In this document: positions 1 through 9,628 of the stretch, one piece after another
Layout: each line of letters opens with the position of its first letter
Numbering within the stretch: position 1 is the stretch's first letter
From: JBCBXA01 sp039816825
GTDB lineage: Bacteria > Pseudomonadota > Alphaproteobacteria > Rhizobiales > Rhizobiaceae
Length of the DNA: 64,000 bases
Direction of reading: 5' to 3'
Assembly: GCA_039816825.1 (NCBI GenBank)
Contig: JBCBXA010000003.1
Location: 24,746-88,745 of the forward strand
Position numbers and translations under genes: made by a program
Notes under the pieces: generated by a model
What the model saw: the letters and a program-made list of their open reading frames with translations, nothing else
Database searches by the model: none
What the model was told of the DNA's origin: nothing

Positions 1-17
1 AAACTGGAGGCCGCAGA

Positions 18-2474
18 ATGAGCGCGAAATCCAAGCTGGTCGTCATCGGCAACGGTATGGCACCGGGCAGAATGCTCGAGCATCTGTTCGAAATTGATGC
101 CGACGCATATGACGTCACGATCTTCAACGCTGAGCCCCGGGTGAACTACAATCGCCTGATGCTCTCGCCCGTGCTTTCTGGTGAGAAAGCCTATGGCGAC
201 ATCATCACCCATGATGATGATTGGTATGACACCCATGGCGTGACGCTGCACAAATCAGCACGCATCTCAGGGATCGATCGCGACGCGAAAACCGTGACCT
301 CCGAGACCGGTATCACGGCTGAATATGACAAGCTCGTCATTGCGACCGGTTCCAACCCCTTCATCATCCCGCTCCCCGGCCACGACCTTGAGGGTGTGCT
401 GACTTATCGCGATCTCGACGATGTCGAGAAGATGATCGAAGTGGCCAGCGGCAAGGGCGCTGCCGTGGTGATCGGCGGCGGTCTGCTTGGGCTGGAAGCG
501 GCGGCAGGCCTGAAGGCGCAGGGTATGGACGTCACCGTCCTGCACCTCATGGACACGCTGATGGAGCGCCAGCTCGATCCGGCGGCTGGCTACCTCCTGG
601 AGCGCGCCTTCGAAGACCTCGGCATCAAGGTGATGACAGGCTCCAACACCAAACAGATCCTCGGTCATGATGGCCAAGTGGTCGGCGTTGAGCTGGACGA
701 CGGCACACGCCTTGACGCATGCATGGTGGTCATGGCTGTGGGCATTCGTCCATCCATCGATCTGGCCAAAAAAGCCGGGCTAGCCGTCAATCGGGGTATC
801 GTCGTCTCCGACCATATGGTCACCAACGACGCTGATGTGTTTGCCCTGGGTGAGTGCGTTGAGCACCGTGGCATGTGCTACGGCCTGGTCGCTCCTCTCT
901 ATGAGATGGCCAAGGTGATCGCCGAGCAGCTCACGGGCACCAACGATGCCAGCTATGAAGGCTCCGTGACAGCCACAAAGCTGAAGGTGACAGGCATTGA
1001 TCTCTACTCGGCTGGTGATTTTGCCGAAGCGGATGACCGCGAAGAGATCGTGCTCAGGGACGCGTCGGCAGGCGTCTACAAACGGCTTGTCCTGAAAGAC
1101 GACAAGATCATCGGCGCCGTCATGTATGGCGAAACGTCCGATGGGCCTTGGTTCTTCGATCTGCTGAAGAAAGGCACTGACGTATCGGAGATGCGCGACA
1201 CGCTCATCTTCGGTCAGGCCTATCAGGGTGGAGAGCCGCTGGACCCTATGGCGGCCGTTGCAGCATTGCCCGATGACGCAGAGATCTGCGGCTGCAACGG
1301 TGTTTGTAAAGGGGCGATCACGGGCGCCATCAACGAAAAGGGTCTGACCGGGCTGGATGATGTCCGCGCCCACACCAAGGCTTCCGCCAGCTGTGGCACA
1401 TGCACAGGCTTGGTGGAGCAACTGCTCTCCTTCACTCTGGGCGACGCATACGACCCGGCAGCGGTTACACCAATGTGTGGCTGCACAGATCTGGGACACA
1501 GCGATGTGCGCCGTCTGATCAAGGCAAAGGGCCTCAAGACCATTCCTCAGGTCATGCAGGAGCTGGAGTGGAAGACGTCCTGCGGCTGTGCGAAGTGCCG
1601 TCCGGCGCTCAACTATTATCTGGTGGCTGACTGGCCGGATGAATATGCGGACGACTATCAGTCCCGCTTCATCAATGAGCGCGTGCACGCCAACATTCAG
1701 AAGGATGGCACCTACTCGGTCGTCCCACGCATGTGGGGTGGCATGACCTCGTCCAGCGAATTGCGTGCCATTGCCGACGTCGTCGACAAGTTCGAAATCC
1801 CAGCCGTCAAGGTCACTGGCGGCCAGCGCATCGACATGCTGGGCATCAAGAAGGAAGACCTGCCCGCCGTGTGGGCTGATCTGGGCGAAGCAGGCTTCGT
1901 TTCCGGTCAGGCCTATGCCAAGGGCCTGCGTACGGTGAAAACCTGTGTGGGCACGAACTGGTGCCGCTTCGGCACCCAGGACTCTACGGGTCTCGGGATA
2001 AAGCTCGAAAAGTTCATGTGGGGGTCTTGGACGCCCGCCAAGCTGAAAATGGCCGTCTCCGGCTGCCCAAGGAACTGCGCGGAAGCGACCTGTAAAGACA
2101 TCGGCGTGATCTGCGTCGACTCCGGTTACGAGATCCATTTCGCCGGTGCCGCAGGACTCGACATCAAAGGCACCGAGATACTCGGCCACGTCAAAACCGA
2201 AGACGAAGTGATGGAACACGTCGTCGCTCTGGCGCAGATGTATCGCGAGCAAGGCCACTATCTTGAGCGTATCTACAAATGGGCCAAGCGGATCGGCATT
2301 GAAGAGATCCAGCGACAGATCATGGACGATGCGGAGGCCCGCAAGGGCTACTATGACCGCTTCGTCTTCAGCCAGAAGTTCGCACAGGTGGACCCATGGG
2401 ATGAGCGCGTGTCCGGCAAGGACAAGCACGAGTTCAACCCCATTGCGACCCTCAATCTCGAGGCAGCGGAATGA
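18..2474 (+). CDS. nirB: NAD(P)H nitrite reductase, large subunit
   Basis: Cytoplasmic siroheme enzyme reducing nitrite to ammonium with NAD(P)H in nitrate assimilation. The 818-residue protein has the full family layout: an N-terminal FAD/NAD(P)-binding pyridine nucleotide-disulfide oxidoreductase half (GNGMAPGR near residue 11, second GxGxxG motif GGGLLGLEAA near 155), two BFD-like [2Fe-2S] segments (CGCNGVC and GTCTG near 425-465, then CGC and CGCAKC near 490-530), then the ferredoxin-like and siroheme/[4Fe-4S] half. The siroheme-cluster cysteines are present as CVGTNWC (C643, C649) and CPRNC (C683, C687). The start at 18 follows GGAGG at 6-10. The stop overlaps the start of nirD by 4 bp (ATGA), so the two subunits are translationally coupled. 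The promoter lies outside the window. The family assignment is firm. Confidence 0.96.
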   Translation: MSAKSKLVVIGNGMAPGRMLEHLFEIDADAYDVTIFNAEPRVNYNRLMLSPVLSGEKAYGDIITHDDDWYDTHGVTLHKSARISGIDRDAKTVTSETGITAEYDKLVIATGSNPFIIPLPGHDLEGVLTYRDLDDVEKMIEVASGKGAAVVIGGGLLGLEAAAGLKAQGMDVTVLHLMDTLMERQLDPAAGYLLERAFEDLGIKVMTGSNTKQILGHDGQVVGVELDDGTRLDACMVVMAVGIRPSIDLAKKAGLAVNRGIVVSDHMVTNDADVFALGECVEHRGMCYGLVAPLYEMAKVIAEQLTGTNDASYEGSVTATKLKVTGIDLYSAGDFAEADDREEIVLRDASAGVYKRLVLKDDKIIGAVMYGETSDGPWFFDLLKKGTDVSEMRDTLIFGQAYQGGEPLDPMAAVAALPDDAEICGCNGVCKGAITGAINEKGLTGLDDVRAHTKASASCGTCTGLVEQLLSFTLGDAYDPAAVTPMCGCTDLGHSDVRRLIKAKGLKTIPQVMQELEWKTSCGCAKCRPALNYYLVADWPDEYADDYQSRFINERVHANIQKDGTYSVVPRMWGGMTSSSELRAIADVVDKFEIPAVKVTGGQRIDMLGIKKEDLPAVWADLGEAGFVSGQAYAKGLRTVKTCVGTNWCRFGTQDSTGLGIKLEKFMWGSWTPAKLKMAVSGCPRNCAEATCKDIGVICVDSGYEIHFAGAAGLDIKGTEILGHVKTEDEVMEHVVALAQMYREQGHYLERIYKWAKRIGIEEIQRQIMDDAEARKGYYDRFVFSQKFAQVDPWDERVSGKDKHEFNPIATLNLEAAE

Positions 2475-2791
2475 ACGCTCAAACACACAATTGGGTCGCT
2501 GTCGGCTCGCTGACGGACATACCCGCACGGGGCGCGCGATGCGTGAAGAATGGCGAAACAACCATCGCCATCTTCCGCACTGCCGACGACAGAGTGTTCG
2601 CGCTCGAAGACAAATGCCCACACAAGAATGGCCCCTTGAGCCAGGGCATCGTACACGATGGTTGCGTGACGTGCCCGCTCCACAATTGGGTCATCTCGCT
2701 GGAAACGGGCCGGGCCCAAGGGGCCGATGAAGGCGAAACCCGCGCCTTCCCCATCCGGCTTGACGGCGACACGGTGCTGCTGGGGCTCTGA
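2471..2791 (+). CDS. nirD: NAD(P)H nitrite reductase, small subunit (Rieske-type)
   Basis: Small partner of NirB, 106 residues, the usual length. It is a Rieske-fold protein. This copy keeps a complete set of [2Fe-2S] ligand positions, C49-x-H51 and C68-x2-H71 (CPH and CPLH), whereas many assimilatory NirD proteins lack them, so it may carry a real cluster. The start codon overlaps the nirB stop by 4 bp. nasA starts one base after the nirD stop, so nirB-nirD-nasA forms one tight operon. Confidence 0.93.
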   Translation: MNAQTHNWVAVGSLTDIPARGARCVKNGETTIAIFRTADDRVFALEDKCPHKNGPLSQGIVHDGCVTCPLHNWVISLETGRAQGADEGETRAFPIRLDGDTVLLGL

Positions 2792-2792
2792 G

Positions 2793-5450
2793 ATGAGCGA
2801 GGGGGCAGAGCAAGCAAGCATCCGCACCACCTGCCCCTATTGCGGTGTCGGGTGCGGAGTGATCGCCCACCCGGATGGTAAAGGCGGCGCGGCCATAGTT
2901 GGTGACGATGAACATCCGGCGAATTTCGGTCGGCTGTGCTCCAAGGGTTCGGCCTTGGGCGAGACCCTCGGCCTCGATGATCGCCTGCTTTACCCGGAAG
3001 TGAATGGCGAACGGACCAGCTGGGACAATGCACTTGACCTTGTGGCGGAGCGCTTCTCGTCGACCATCGCGCAGCACGGGCCCGACTCGGTAGCCTTCTA
3101 CGTCTCAGGCCAGATCCTGACTGAGGATTATTACGTGGCCAACAAGCTGATGAAGGGCTTCATTGGCTCCGCCAACATCGACACCAATTCGCGGCTCTGC
3201 ATGGCCTCATCGGTGGCGGGCCATAGGCGGGCGTTCGGCACCGATACAGTACCCGGATGCTACGAAGACCTTGAGCTCGCTGACGTCATCGTGCTCGTCG
3301 GCTCCAACATGCTTTGGTGCCACCCGGTGCTTTATCAGCGCATCGCCGCGGCCAAGGCGGAGCGGCCCGAGATGCGCGTCGTGCTGGTGGACCCTCGCCG
3401 CACGAAGACCGCTGATCTGGCCGACATGCATCTTGCTTTGGCACCCGATAGCGACACGGCGCTGTTCAATGGTTTGCTGAAGTACCTGGCCGATAACGGG
3501 CGCGTCGACAAAGCGTATATCGATCAACACACAACAGGGTTTGATGCCGCGCTGGCTGAAGGGCTGGATCGCCAGTCCGTCAGCCAGGCCACCGGCCTGC
3601 CGCCGTCTCAGATCGAGGAGTTCTTCGCACTCTGGTCCGGCACAGCAAAGGTGGTGACCTGCTACAGCCAGGGCGTGAACCAGTCCTTCGCCGGGACTGA
3701 CAAGGTCAATGCGATTCTAAACTGCCACCTTGCGACGGGTCGTATTGGCAAGCCCGGCTGTGGCCCGCTCTCCTTGACGGGGCAACCCAACGCTATGGGA
3801 GGCAGGGAAACCGGTGGCTTGGCCAACATGCTGGCAGGCCACATGGATCTTGAGAACCCCGAGCACCGCGACCGCGTGGCGCGCTACTGGCACGCTCCCA
3901 ACCTGGTCGAAGGCGCGGGGCTCAAGGCCGTGGACATGTTCCAGGCGGTGGGCGACGGGCGGATTAAGGCGATCTGGATCATGGGCACCAATCCGGCGGT
4001 CTCCATGCCGGATGCCGGGGCCGTCGAGGCGGCCATCGCCGCTTGCCCATTTGTGGTGGTTTCCGACGTCGTCTCGGAAACCGACACGCTGCGCCACGCC
4101 CATGTGAAACTGCCTGCGCTGGCATGGGGTGAGAAGGACGGAACGGTCACTAACTCCGAGCGCCGGATTTCACGTCAGCGAGGCTTCCTGCCAGCGCCGG
4201 GGGAAGCAAAGGCCGACTGGTGGCAATTTGCACAAGTCGGCCAACGCATGGGCTTTGCGGATGCATTCGATTGGGCCAACGCTGCTGAAGTGTTCGCCGA
4301 ATATGCAGGCCTGACGGCCTTTGAGAACGAAGACCGACCAGATGCCCGCCGGGATCTACACCTTGGTGCCGTTTCAGAAATCACCCACGCAGAATACGAC
4401 GCTCTGCCTACATTCCAGTGGCCGCAGCGCGACCGCTTCGATCCGCAGAAGCAAACCCGCTTTTTCGCCAATGGACAGTTCTACACACCCAATAAACGCG
4501 GGCGCTTCGTCGCGGTGAAACAGCCAGAGCTGGTTCAAGACAACCGGCTCTTCCGTCTGAACACTGGTCGCATACGTGACCAGTGGCACACCATGACGCG
4601 TACGACGAAGTCGGTTCGCCTGAACGCGCATCTGGCGGAGCCTTATTGCGAGATCAATCCAAAAGACGCTGCTACGATTGGCGTGAGCGATGCCGACCTG
4701 GTGCGGGTGGAAGCGAGAGGCCACGCAGTTTTAGCCCGGGTGCTGGTGAGTGAAGACACAAGTGTTGGCGAAGTCTTTATGCCGATGCACTGGAACGATC
4801 AATTTGCGTCCGCTGCCCGCGTGGACAAGCTGGTCCCGCCCATCACTGATCCGGTCTCCGGCCAACCCGCTCTAAAATCAGCACCCGTCAGCATCACCAA
4901 AGCAGTGATGGCATGCCATGGCTTTGCGGTGAGCCAGGAGCGGCTGCCCACAGATGGCTTGGCCTACTGGGCGACAACACCGATTGAGGGCGGCTGGCGG
5001 ACCGAATTCGCACTTGCAGAGGAGCCAGCATCGCCCGACGATTTCATATCGCACCTCGCCGGCGGGCTGGTCGCCAATGACCATTCAAGAGGGTTCTGGC
5101 GCGGCGCGGAATTTGACCGGCAATCGCTGCGGAGCGCCGTCTGGCTTTCGCGAGGCCCATTAGAGGTGTCTCGCAACTGGGCGGTGTCTTTGATGAACGC
5201 TGACTTCGAGGACACCCAATCACGCTGGCGCGTGCTCGCCGGGCGCCCCGCTGCCGATGCGCCGGATGTCGGAGCCATTATTTGTTCCTGCATGGGTGTT
5301 GGCTCCATCCAGATTGCCGACGCGGTGACAGACGGCGCCTTTACCGTCGATGCGGTTGGGCACGCGTGTGGAGCTGGCACAAATTGTGGCTCTTGCCGGT
5401 CCGAAATTGCAGAAATCATCGGGGCCAATCAGCTCATCGCAGCTGAGTAA
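2793..5450 (+). CDS. nasA: Assimilatory nitrate reductase, catalytic subunit
   Basis: Molybdenum bis-MGD oxidoreductase reducing nitrate to nitrite in the cytoplasm. The chosen ATG (885 residues) starts one base after the nirD stop; an in-frame ATG at 2727 would lie inside nirD and is rejected. The N-terminal [4Fe-4S] cysteines are C14, C17, C21 and C49 (CPYCGVGC, then LCSKG). The molybdopterin domains follow (SRLCMASSVAG, GTNPAVSMPD), then a molydopterin dinucleotide-binding region near 590-700. The C-terminus carries a BFD-like [2Fe-2S] domain (CSCMGVG and CGAGTNCGSC), as in NasA/NarB-type enzymes that take electrons from an internal domain or ferredoxin rather than a membrane partner. There is no Tat signal, which fits assimilation. 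The product nitrite is the substrate of NirBD, encoded just upstream. Confidence 0.95.
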   Translation: MSEGAEQASIRTTCPYCGVGCGVIAHPDGKGGAAIVGDDEHPANFGRLCSKGSALGETLGLDDRLLYPEVNGERTSWDNALDLVAERFSSTIAQHGPDSVAFYVSGQILTEDYYVANKLMKGFIGSANIDTNSRLCMASSVAGHRRAFGTDTVPGCYEDLELADVIVLVGSNMLWCHPVLYQRIAAAKAERPEMRVVLVDPRRTKTADLADMHLALAPDSDTALFNGLLKYLADNGRVDKAYIDQHTTGFDAALAEGLDRQSVSQATGLPPSQIEEFFALWSGTAKVVTCYSQGVNQSFAGTDKVNAILNCHLATGRIGKPGCGPLSLTGQPNAMGGRETGGLANMLAGHMDLENPEHRDRVARYWHAPNLVEGAGLKAVDMFQAVGDGRIKAIWIMGTNPAVSMPDAGAVEAAIAACPFVVVSDVVSETDTLRHAHVKLPALAWGEKDGTVTNSERRISRQRGFLPAPGEAKADWWQFAQVGQRMGFADAFDWANAAEVFAEYAGLTAFENEDRPDARRDLHLGAVSEITHAEYDALPTFQWPQRDRFDPQKQTRFFANGQFYTPNKRGRFVAVKQPELVQDNRLFRLNTGRIRDQWHTMTRTTKSVRLNAHLAEPYCEINPKDAATIGVSDADLVRVEARGHAVLARVLVSEDTSVGEVFMPMHWNDQFASAARVDKLVPPITDPVSGQPALKSAPVSITKAVMACHGFAVSQERLPTDGLAYWATTPIEGGWRTEFALAEEPASPDDFISHLAGGLVANDHSRGFWRGAEFDRQSLRSAVWLSRGPLEVSRNWAVSLMNADFEDTQSRWRVLAGRPAADAPDVGAIICSCMGVGSIQIADAVTDGAFTVDAVGHACGAGTNCGSCRSEIAEIIGANQLIAAE

Positions 5451-5527
5451 GGCCAGCAGCTGACAGCCAATTCTGGACAAGCGGGCTCCATAATCTAAAA
5501 CGCCAATCCTAGGCGCACGGCTCACCC

Positions 5528-7261
5528 ATGATGTCGCGCCGCCAGACAGGAACGCGATCGATGGCGTGGGCAGTCAACACAAACGAGAACGGTGGACATA
5601 CCGCAAGAACGCCGGGCTCAGCACGCGCCGGGCGCTGGCTTGTGGCCATACTGGCTTATGGCGCCGCCGCTATTTGCGCGCTGCCATTGATCGCCGTTCT
5701 GTTCGAGGCACTCTCCGGTTCCTTCGAAACCACAGCGCGGCTCGGCACATCGCTCCTGCCGGGATATGCGCTTACCACCCTGATCCTGATGATCCTGGTA
5801 GCGTGTGGAACCTTTGTGATCGGCACCGGCACCGCCTGGATGGTCACCGCCTGCGAGTTCGCAGGGCGGCGCTGGCTCGAGATCGCATTGGTCCTGCCCC
5901 TGGCCTTCCCGGCCTATGTGCTGGCTTATGCCTACACCGATTTGCTGGATCATCCCGGCCTCGTGCAGACGCAGCTCCGCGCGCTGTTTGGTTGGGGCCC
6001 GCGCGACTATTGGTTTCCCGAGGTCCGTTCCACCGGCGGTGCAGCGATCATGCTCACACTGGTGCTCTACCCATACGTTTATCTGCTGGCGCGTGCAGGC
6101 TTTCTGCTGCAGGGGCTCGCGCCCTTCACGGTGGCGCGCAGCGTCGGCTGCCCACCGTTTGAGGCTTTCCGCAAAGTGTCCCTGCCTCTCGTTGCACCGG
6201 CCATATCGGCGGGTGTGTTGCTGGCACTGATGGAAACGATTGCCGATTTCGGCACGGTCGCTCATTTCGGCGTGCAAACTCTTGCCACCGGCATCTACAC
6301 GACCTGGTTCACCCTCGGTGACAGGGTGGCGTCTGCGCAGATGGCGCTGAGCCTGCTGGTGATTGCTCTGCTGCTGCTCGGGCTCGAATGGTACCGCGCC
6401 CGAGGCGAAGCGGCACTGGCTCAAAGCCCAAATCGGGGCAAGTGGCCCCGCATCGAGTTGAAGGGAACCGCAGGAATGGGAGCAGCCCTCGCCTGCTTTC
6501 TGCCAGTGCTCTTCGGTGCCATCGTGCCAGTGCTGATGCTGCTCTCTCTCGCCCAACGCTCGGAGCAAAACTGGCTGAGCGCACGCTATCTCGGTTTCAT
6601 CACGAACTCCCTCACCATCGCGAGTGTGGCGGCTGTGGCAACCGTCGCAGCTGCCATTGCGCTGAGCTACAACCGCCGGGCCCGCGCCAGCCGCCCTTCG
6701 GAAACTGCGGTGGGTTTGGCGCGTATGGGATATGCGGTGCCGGGCGGCGTGATTGCGGTGGGCCTGTTTGTTCCCATCGCCTTTGCTGAAAACTCCATCG
6801 ATGCATGGATGCGGGCCAATTACGGTATCTCCACAGGCCTGTTTTTGTCGGGCTCCATCGCGCTTCTTGTGATGGCGTACATGATCCGCTTTCTCGCAGC
6901 GGCGCTTGGCGCCTGGCGCGCCGGCGAAGTGACGGTCACCCGGGATCTGGATCGGGCGGCAGCGACCTTGGGTGCCGGAACATCGACCATTCTTCGGCGC
7001 ATTCACATACCGATGCTCAGCCCCGCATTGCTGACGGCTCTGCTCTTGGTCTTTGTCGACACGATCAAGGAACTCCCTGCGACCCTGATCATCCGACCTT
7101 TTGGCTGGGATACGCTGGCCGTTCAGGCCTACCGGTTAGCGGCAGACGAACGTCTGGCAGGAGCCGCCATTCCCAGCCTCATCATCGTCGCTCTTGGGCT
7201 CCTTCCAGTGATCCTCGTCTGTCGAGGCCTTCGCTCCAGCGATCAATCTACGAACCGGTAA
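5528..7261 (+). CDS. Iron(III)-type ABC transporter permease
   Basis: Inner-membrane permease of 577 residues with two tandem BPD_transp_1-like halves, the fused architecture of FbpB/AfuB/SfuB ferric iron permeases. Hydrophobic segments begin near residue 35. Both halves carry the EAA-type loop that contacts the ATPase (first half EAFRKVSLPLVAPAISAG, second half GAGTSTILRRIHIPMLSP). The start is uncertain: ATG at 5528 or 5531 has no clear Shine-Dalgarno, and ATG at 5561 has AGGA at slightly long spacing. The predicted binding protein and ATPase lie just downstream on the opposite strand, so the transporter is split into convergent units. The substrate is inferred from the binding protein. Confidence 0.85.
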   Translation: MMSRRQTGTRSMAWAVNTNENGGHTARTPGSARAGRWLVAILAYGAAAICALPLIAVLFEALSGSFETTARLGTSLLPGYALTTLILMILVACGTFVIGTGTAWMVTACEFAGRRWLEIALVLPLAFPAYVLAYAYTDLLDHPGLVQTQLRALFGWGPRDYWFPEVRSTGGAAIMLTLVLYPYVYLLARAGFLLQGLAPFTVARSVGCPPFEAFRKVSLPLVAPAISAGVLLALMETIADFGTVAHFGVQTLATGIYTTWFTLGDRVASAQMALSLLVIALLLLGLEWYRARGEAALAQSPNRGKWPRIELKGTAGMGAALACFLPVLFGAIVPVLMLLSLAQRSEQNWLSARYLGFITNSLTIASVAAVATVAAAIALSYNRRARASRPSETAVGLARMGYAVPGGVIAVGLFVPIAFAENSIDAWMRANYGISTGLFLSGSIALLVMAYMIRFLAAALGAWRAGEVTVTRDLDRAAATLGAGTSTILRRIHIPMLSPALLTALLLVFVDTIKELPATLIIRPFGWDTLAVQAYRLAADERLAGAAIPSLIIVALGLLPVILVCRGLRSSDQSTNR

Positions 7262-7262
7262 A

Positions 7263-7300
7263 GGAAAAGGGCGCTGCCGAAGCAACGCCCTTTCCATACG
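7263..7300. terminator. Bidirectional terminator between convergent transporter genes
   Basis: Inverted repeat GGAAAAGGGCG (7263-7273) / CGCCCTTTCC (7286-7295) sits directly after the permease stop and before the stop of the convergent binding-protein gene. A-rich and T-rich flanks make it a plausible bidirectional rho-independent terminator. Confidence 0.6.
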
Positions 7301-7334
7301 CCTTTTGGGGGTTGGCGCCATTTGGAGGTTGGTT

Positions 7335-8369
7335 CTACTCCCAGCCGGCTTCCGCGAAGATCTTCTGAGCGGTTTCCAGGTTTTTAGCGACTGCGGAGAG
7401 GTCAACAGGGTCAGCTTCGAAAGTACCGAGTGCTTCAACCGACTCGCTGACATCGACGCTTGCGACAACAGGGTACTCGTCATTGCCGGAAGAGAAGTAC
7501 TGCTGAGCGCTGTCGGATGCCAGATACTCAAGGAACTTCATCGCATTCTCCTTGTTTGGAGAATTGGCTGCAACACCACCGCCAGAAAGGTTCACGTGGG
7601 CACCTGCGGTTTCGGTCATGCTTGGAAACACCCAACCGATGTTCTCACGCGCGTCGGCGGGCAGGCCGTCTACGGCCTTGCGGATGGCGCGGGCGAAATA
7701 ATAGGTGTTGGACACGGAGATATCGCACTCGCCAGAGACGATGCCGCGTAGCTGATCGGTGTCACCGCCCTGTGGGTCACGGGCAAAGTTGGCGACAACG
7801 CCCTTGGCCCAACCGGTGGCGGCTTCTTCACCCAAGTTCTCGATCACAGCAGAAAGAAGCGTTTGGGAGTACACGTTCGTAGACGAACGGTGGCAGACTT
7901 GGCCTTTGTATTTCGGGTCAGCCAGATCGGCGTAGGTCATGGGCGGCTCGGAAACATCGTTCTTGTCGTAAAAGAAGATGCGCGCGCGCTGGGAAAAGCC
8001 GAACCACTGGTTGTCGGCATCCTGAAGGTTTGCGGGAATGCGCTCTTCCAGAACAGCGGAATCGATGGATTGGAGAACACCCGCATTCTTGGCGCGCTCA
8101 AGGCGAGTGGTGTCGACCGTCAGCAGCACGTCAGCCGGGCTGTTGGCGCCTTCCGCGGCCATACGCTCGATCAGTTCATCGGCCTTACCTTCAATGCGGT
8201 TGATGGTGATGCCGGTTTGCTCGGTGAAATCCGAGTACAGGCGCTCATCGGTGTCGTAGTGACGCGAGGAGTACAGGTTCAGCTCACCTTCGGCGAAAGC
8301 AGGCGTGGCAAAAGCGGTGCTTGCCATCAGCGCCGTCAAGGCGAGTACGTGCGTGGGGGACTTGGTCAT
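7335..8369 (-). CDS. Iron(III) ABC transporter substrate-binding protein
   Basis: Periplasmic binding protein of 344 residues in the FbpA/FutA/AfuA family. The chosen start MTKSPTHV leads into a signal peptide (residues 1-27, cleavage near AFA-EGE). The mature N-terminus GELNLYSSRHYDTDERLY and the later SVSNTYYFARA segment are typical of this family, which binds Fe(III) through tyrosines; paired tyrosines (TYYFAR) are present. It is convergent with the permease and lies downstream of the ATPase gene on the same strand, with about 158 bp between them containing a dyad that may be its operator. Ferric iron is the most likely substrate; the exact complexing anion cannot be told. Confidence 0.88.
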   Translation of the reverse strand: MTKSPTHVLALTALMASTAFATPAFAEGELNLYSSRHYDTDERLYSDFTEQTGITINRIEGKADELIERMAAEGANSPADVLLTVDTTRLERAKNAGVLQSIDSAVLEERIPANLQDADNQWFGFSQRARIFFYDKNDVSEPPMTYADLADPKYKGQVCHRSSTNVYSQTLLSAVIENLGEEAATGWAKGVVANFARDPQGGDTDQLRGIVSGECDISVSNTYYFARAIRKAVDGLPADARENIGWVFPSMTETAGAHVNLSGGGVAANSPNKENAMKFLEYLASDSAQQYFSSGNDEYPVVASVDVSESVEALGTFEADPVDLSAVAKNLETAQKIFAEAGWE

Positions 8370-8402
8370 GTCAGGCTCCATTGGGCTGGGTCAAAGGCCA
8401 GC

Positions 8403-8434
8403 GTTTAAAGTGGACAGGAGCGGTCCTATTAAAC
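8403..8434. promoter_or_regulatory. Imperfect dyad upstream of the iron-binding-protein gene
   Basis: Arms GTTTAAAGTGGAC (8403-8415) and GTCCTATTAAAC (8423-8434) form an inverted repeat with a one-base length difference and a 7-bp spacer, ending 34 bp before the binding-protein start. Position and symmetry suit an operator over the promoter. It does not resemble a Fur box or the Irr/ICE motif; an IRO/RirA match was not clear either. Confidence 0.35.
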
Positions 8435-8527
8435 TCGGGCGCGGCGCTCAACGAAGATCGGCAGAAGATTAGATTGTTTCTCATCTGGGCGATGACGACT
8501 TGAACGGCCACCCAGAGATCACCCTCT

Positions 8528-9628
8528 TCAGGCGTCCAGCGAAAGCCCATCCGCCGGCAACCAACCCAGTTCGACTTCCTGGCCTGGCCCGGGCCTTTGC
8601 AGGCCCGGTGTGTTGTGCGTCTTGATGAGAAAGTCCTCATTGTCCGCAAGCCGAACCCGCGTGTGAATAACGTCACCCATGAAGCGCGACTCTAGGACCG
8701 GCGCCTTGCGAACCAGAAGACTGTTGTCGTTGAGAAACGCTCCGAGGCGCACCCGTTCGGGCCGGATGGAGACACGGGTTTTACTGCCCACTTTCGAGAA
8801 CTTGCTCTTCTGCGCCTTGATATGTGAGCCGTCAGCAAGCTGAACCGTGGCCCAGTCGGCCTCAATAGCTGTCACGGTGCCCATCAGTGAGTTGTTGTCG
8901 CCGATAAAGCTCGCCACGAAACTGTTGGCCGGCCATTCGTATAACTCCGTTGGAGAAGCCACCTGCTCCACTCGGCCTTTGTTGAACACCGCAATCGTGT
9001 CCGAAACGGTCAGCGCCTCGGACTGATCATGGGTCACGTACACAACCGTGATGCCGGTCGTGCGGGCAATGCGCTTGATCTCGAGTTGAAGCGTTTCTCT
9101 GAGCTGCTTGTCGAGCGCACCCAAGGGCTCGTCCATCAAAACAATCTTGGGATGGAACACCAGCGAACGTGCCAGGGCGACGCGCTGCTGCTGTCCGCCC
9201 GACAGCTGCGAGGGGCGTCTGTCTTCAAGACCCTCCAGATGCACGACCTTCATAATGTCTGCCACGCGTGCCCGAACTGTTGAGCGATCCAGCTTGCGAA
9301 CGGTCAGGGGGAAGGCCAAATTCTCAGACACGCTCATGTGCGGAAACAGAGCGTAATTCTGAAACACCATTCCGATGTCTCTTTCGTGCGGCGGGACGTG
9401 GGCCACACTTTTGCCGTCCAGCCGAATGTCACCTTTTGTGGGCGTTTCAAAACCGGCCAGCATCATCAGGCTGGTGGTTTTGCCGGAGCCCGAAGGTCCA
9501 AGCATCGTAAAGAATTCTCCGGTCCCCACCGCGAGGTTGAGGTTGGAAACGACTTCCGTTGTGCCCTGGTACGCCTTGCAGACATTGTCAAAGGCGACGG
9601 CCGTGCCGGCCTTCGATAAAGTGGACAA
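8528..9628 (-). CDS. ABC transporter ATP-binding protein, FbpC/PotA type
   Basis: ATPase of 366 residues. Walker A is GPSGSGKTT (near 45), the signature is LSGGQQQR, Walker B is IVLMDEP, and the H-loop is VYVTHDQSEA. A C-terminal TOBE-like regulatory region follows (near 280-360), as in FbpC, PotA and related importers. No ATG exists at the 5' end. The reading frame opens at a TTG at 9628 preceded by AGGA at 9635-9638 with 6-bp spacing, which fits initiation there. The neighbouring iron-type binding protein and permease suggest it powers that system. PotA-like polyamine or thiamine-type use cannot be excluded from sequence alone. Confidence 0.85.
   Translation of the reverse strand: MSTLSKAGTAVAFDNVCKAYQGTTEVVSNLNLAVGTGEFFTMLGPSGSGKTTSLMMLAGFETPTKGDIRLDGKSVAHVPPHERDIGMVFQNYALFPHMSVSENLAFPLTVRKLDRSTVRARVADIMKVVHLEGLEDRRPSQLSGGQQQRVALARSLVFHPKIVLMDEPLGALDKQLRETLQLEIKRIARTTGITVVYVTHDQSEALTVSDTIAVFNKGRVEQVASPTELYEWPANSFVASFIGDNNSLMGTVTAIEADWATVQLADGSHIKAQKSKFSKVGSKTRVSIRPERVRLGAFLNDNSLLVRKAPVLESRFMGDVIHTRVRLADNEDFLIKTHNTPGLQRPGPGQEVELGWLPADGLSLDA

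Noticed and set aside
780..2621. 613-codon open frame antisense to nirB
   Set aside because: Shadow frame of a GC-rich gene; nirB itself is complete with all cofactor motifs and the antisense translation shows no family pattern.
5618..7006. 462-codon antisense frame in the iron permease gene
   Set aside because: Composition dominated by Arg, His and Gln, typical of antisense translation of a membrane protein.
8370..8527. Fur or Irr box before the iron-binding-protein gene
   Set aside because: No stretch approaches the Fur 19-mer or TTTAGAA-N3-TTCTAAA; only an unrelated dyad is present.
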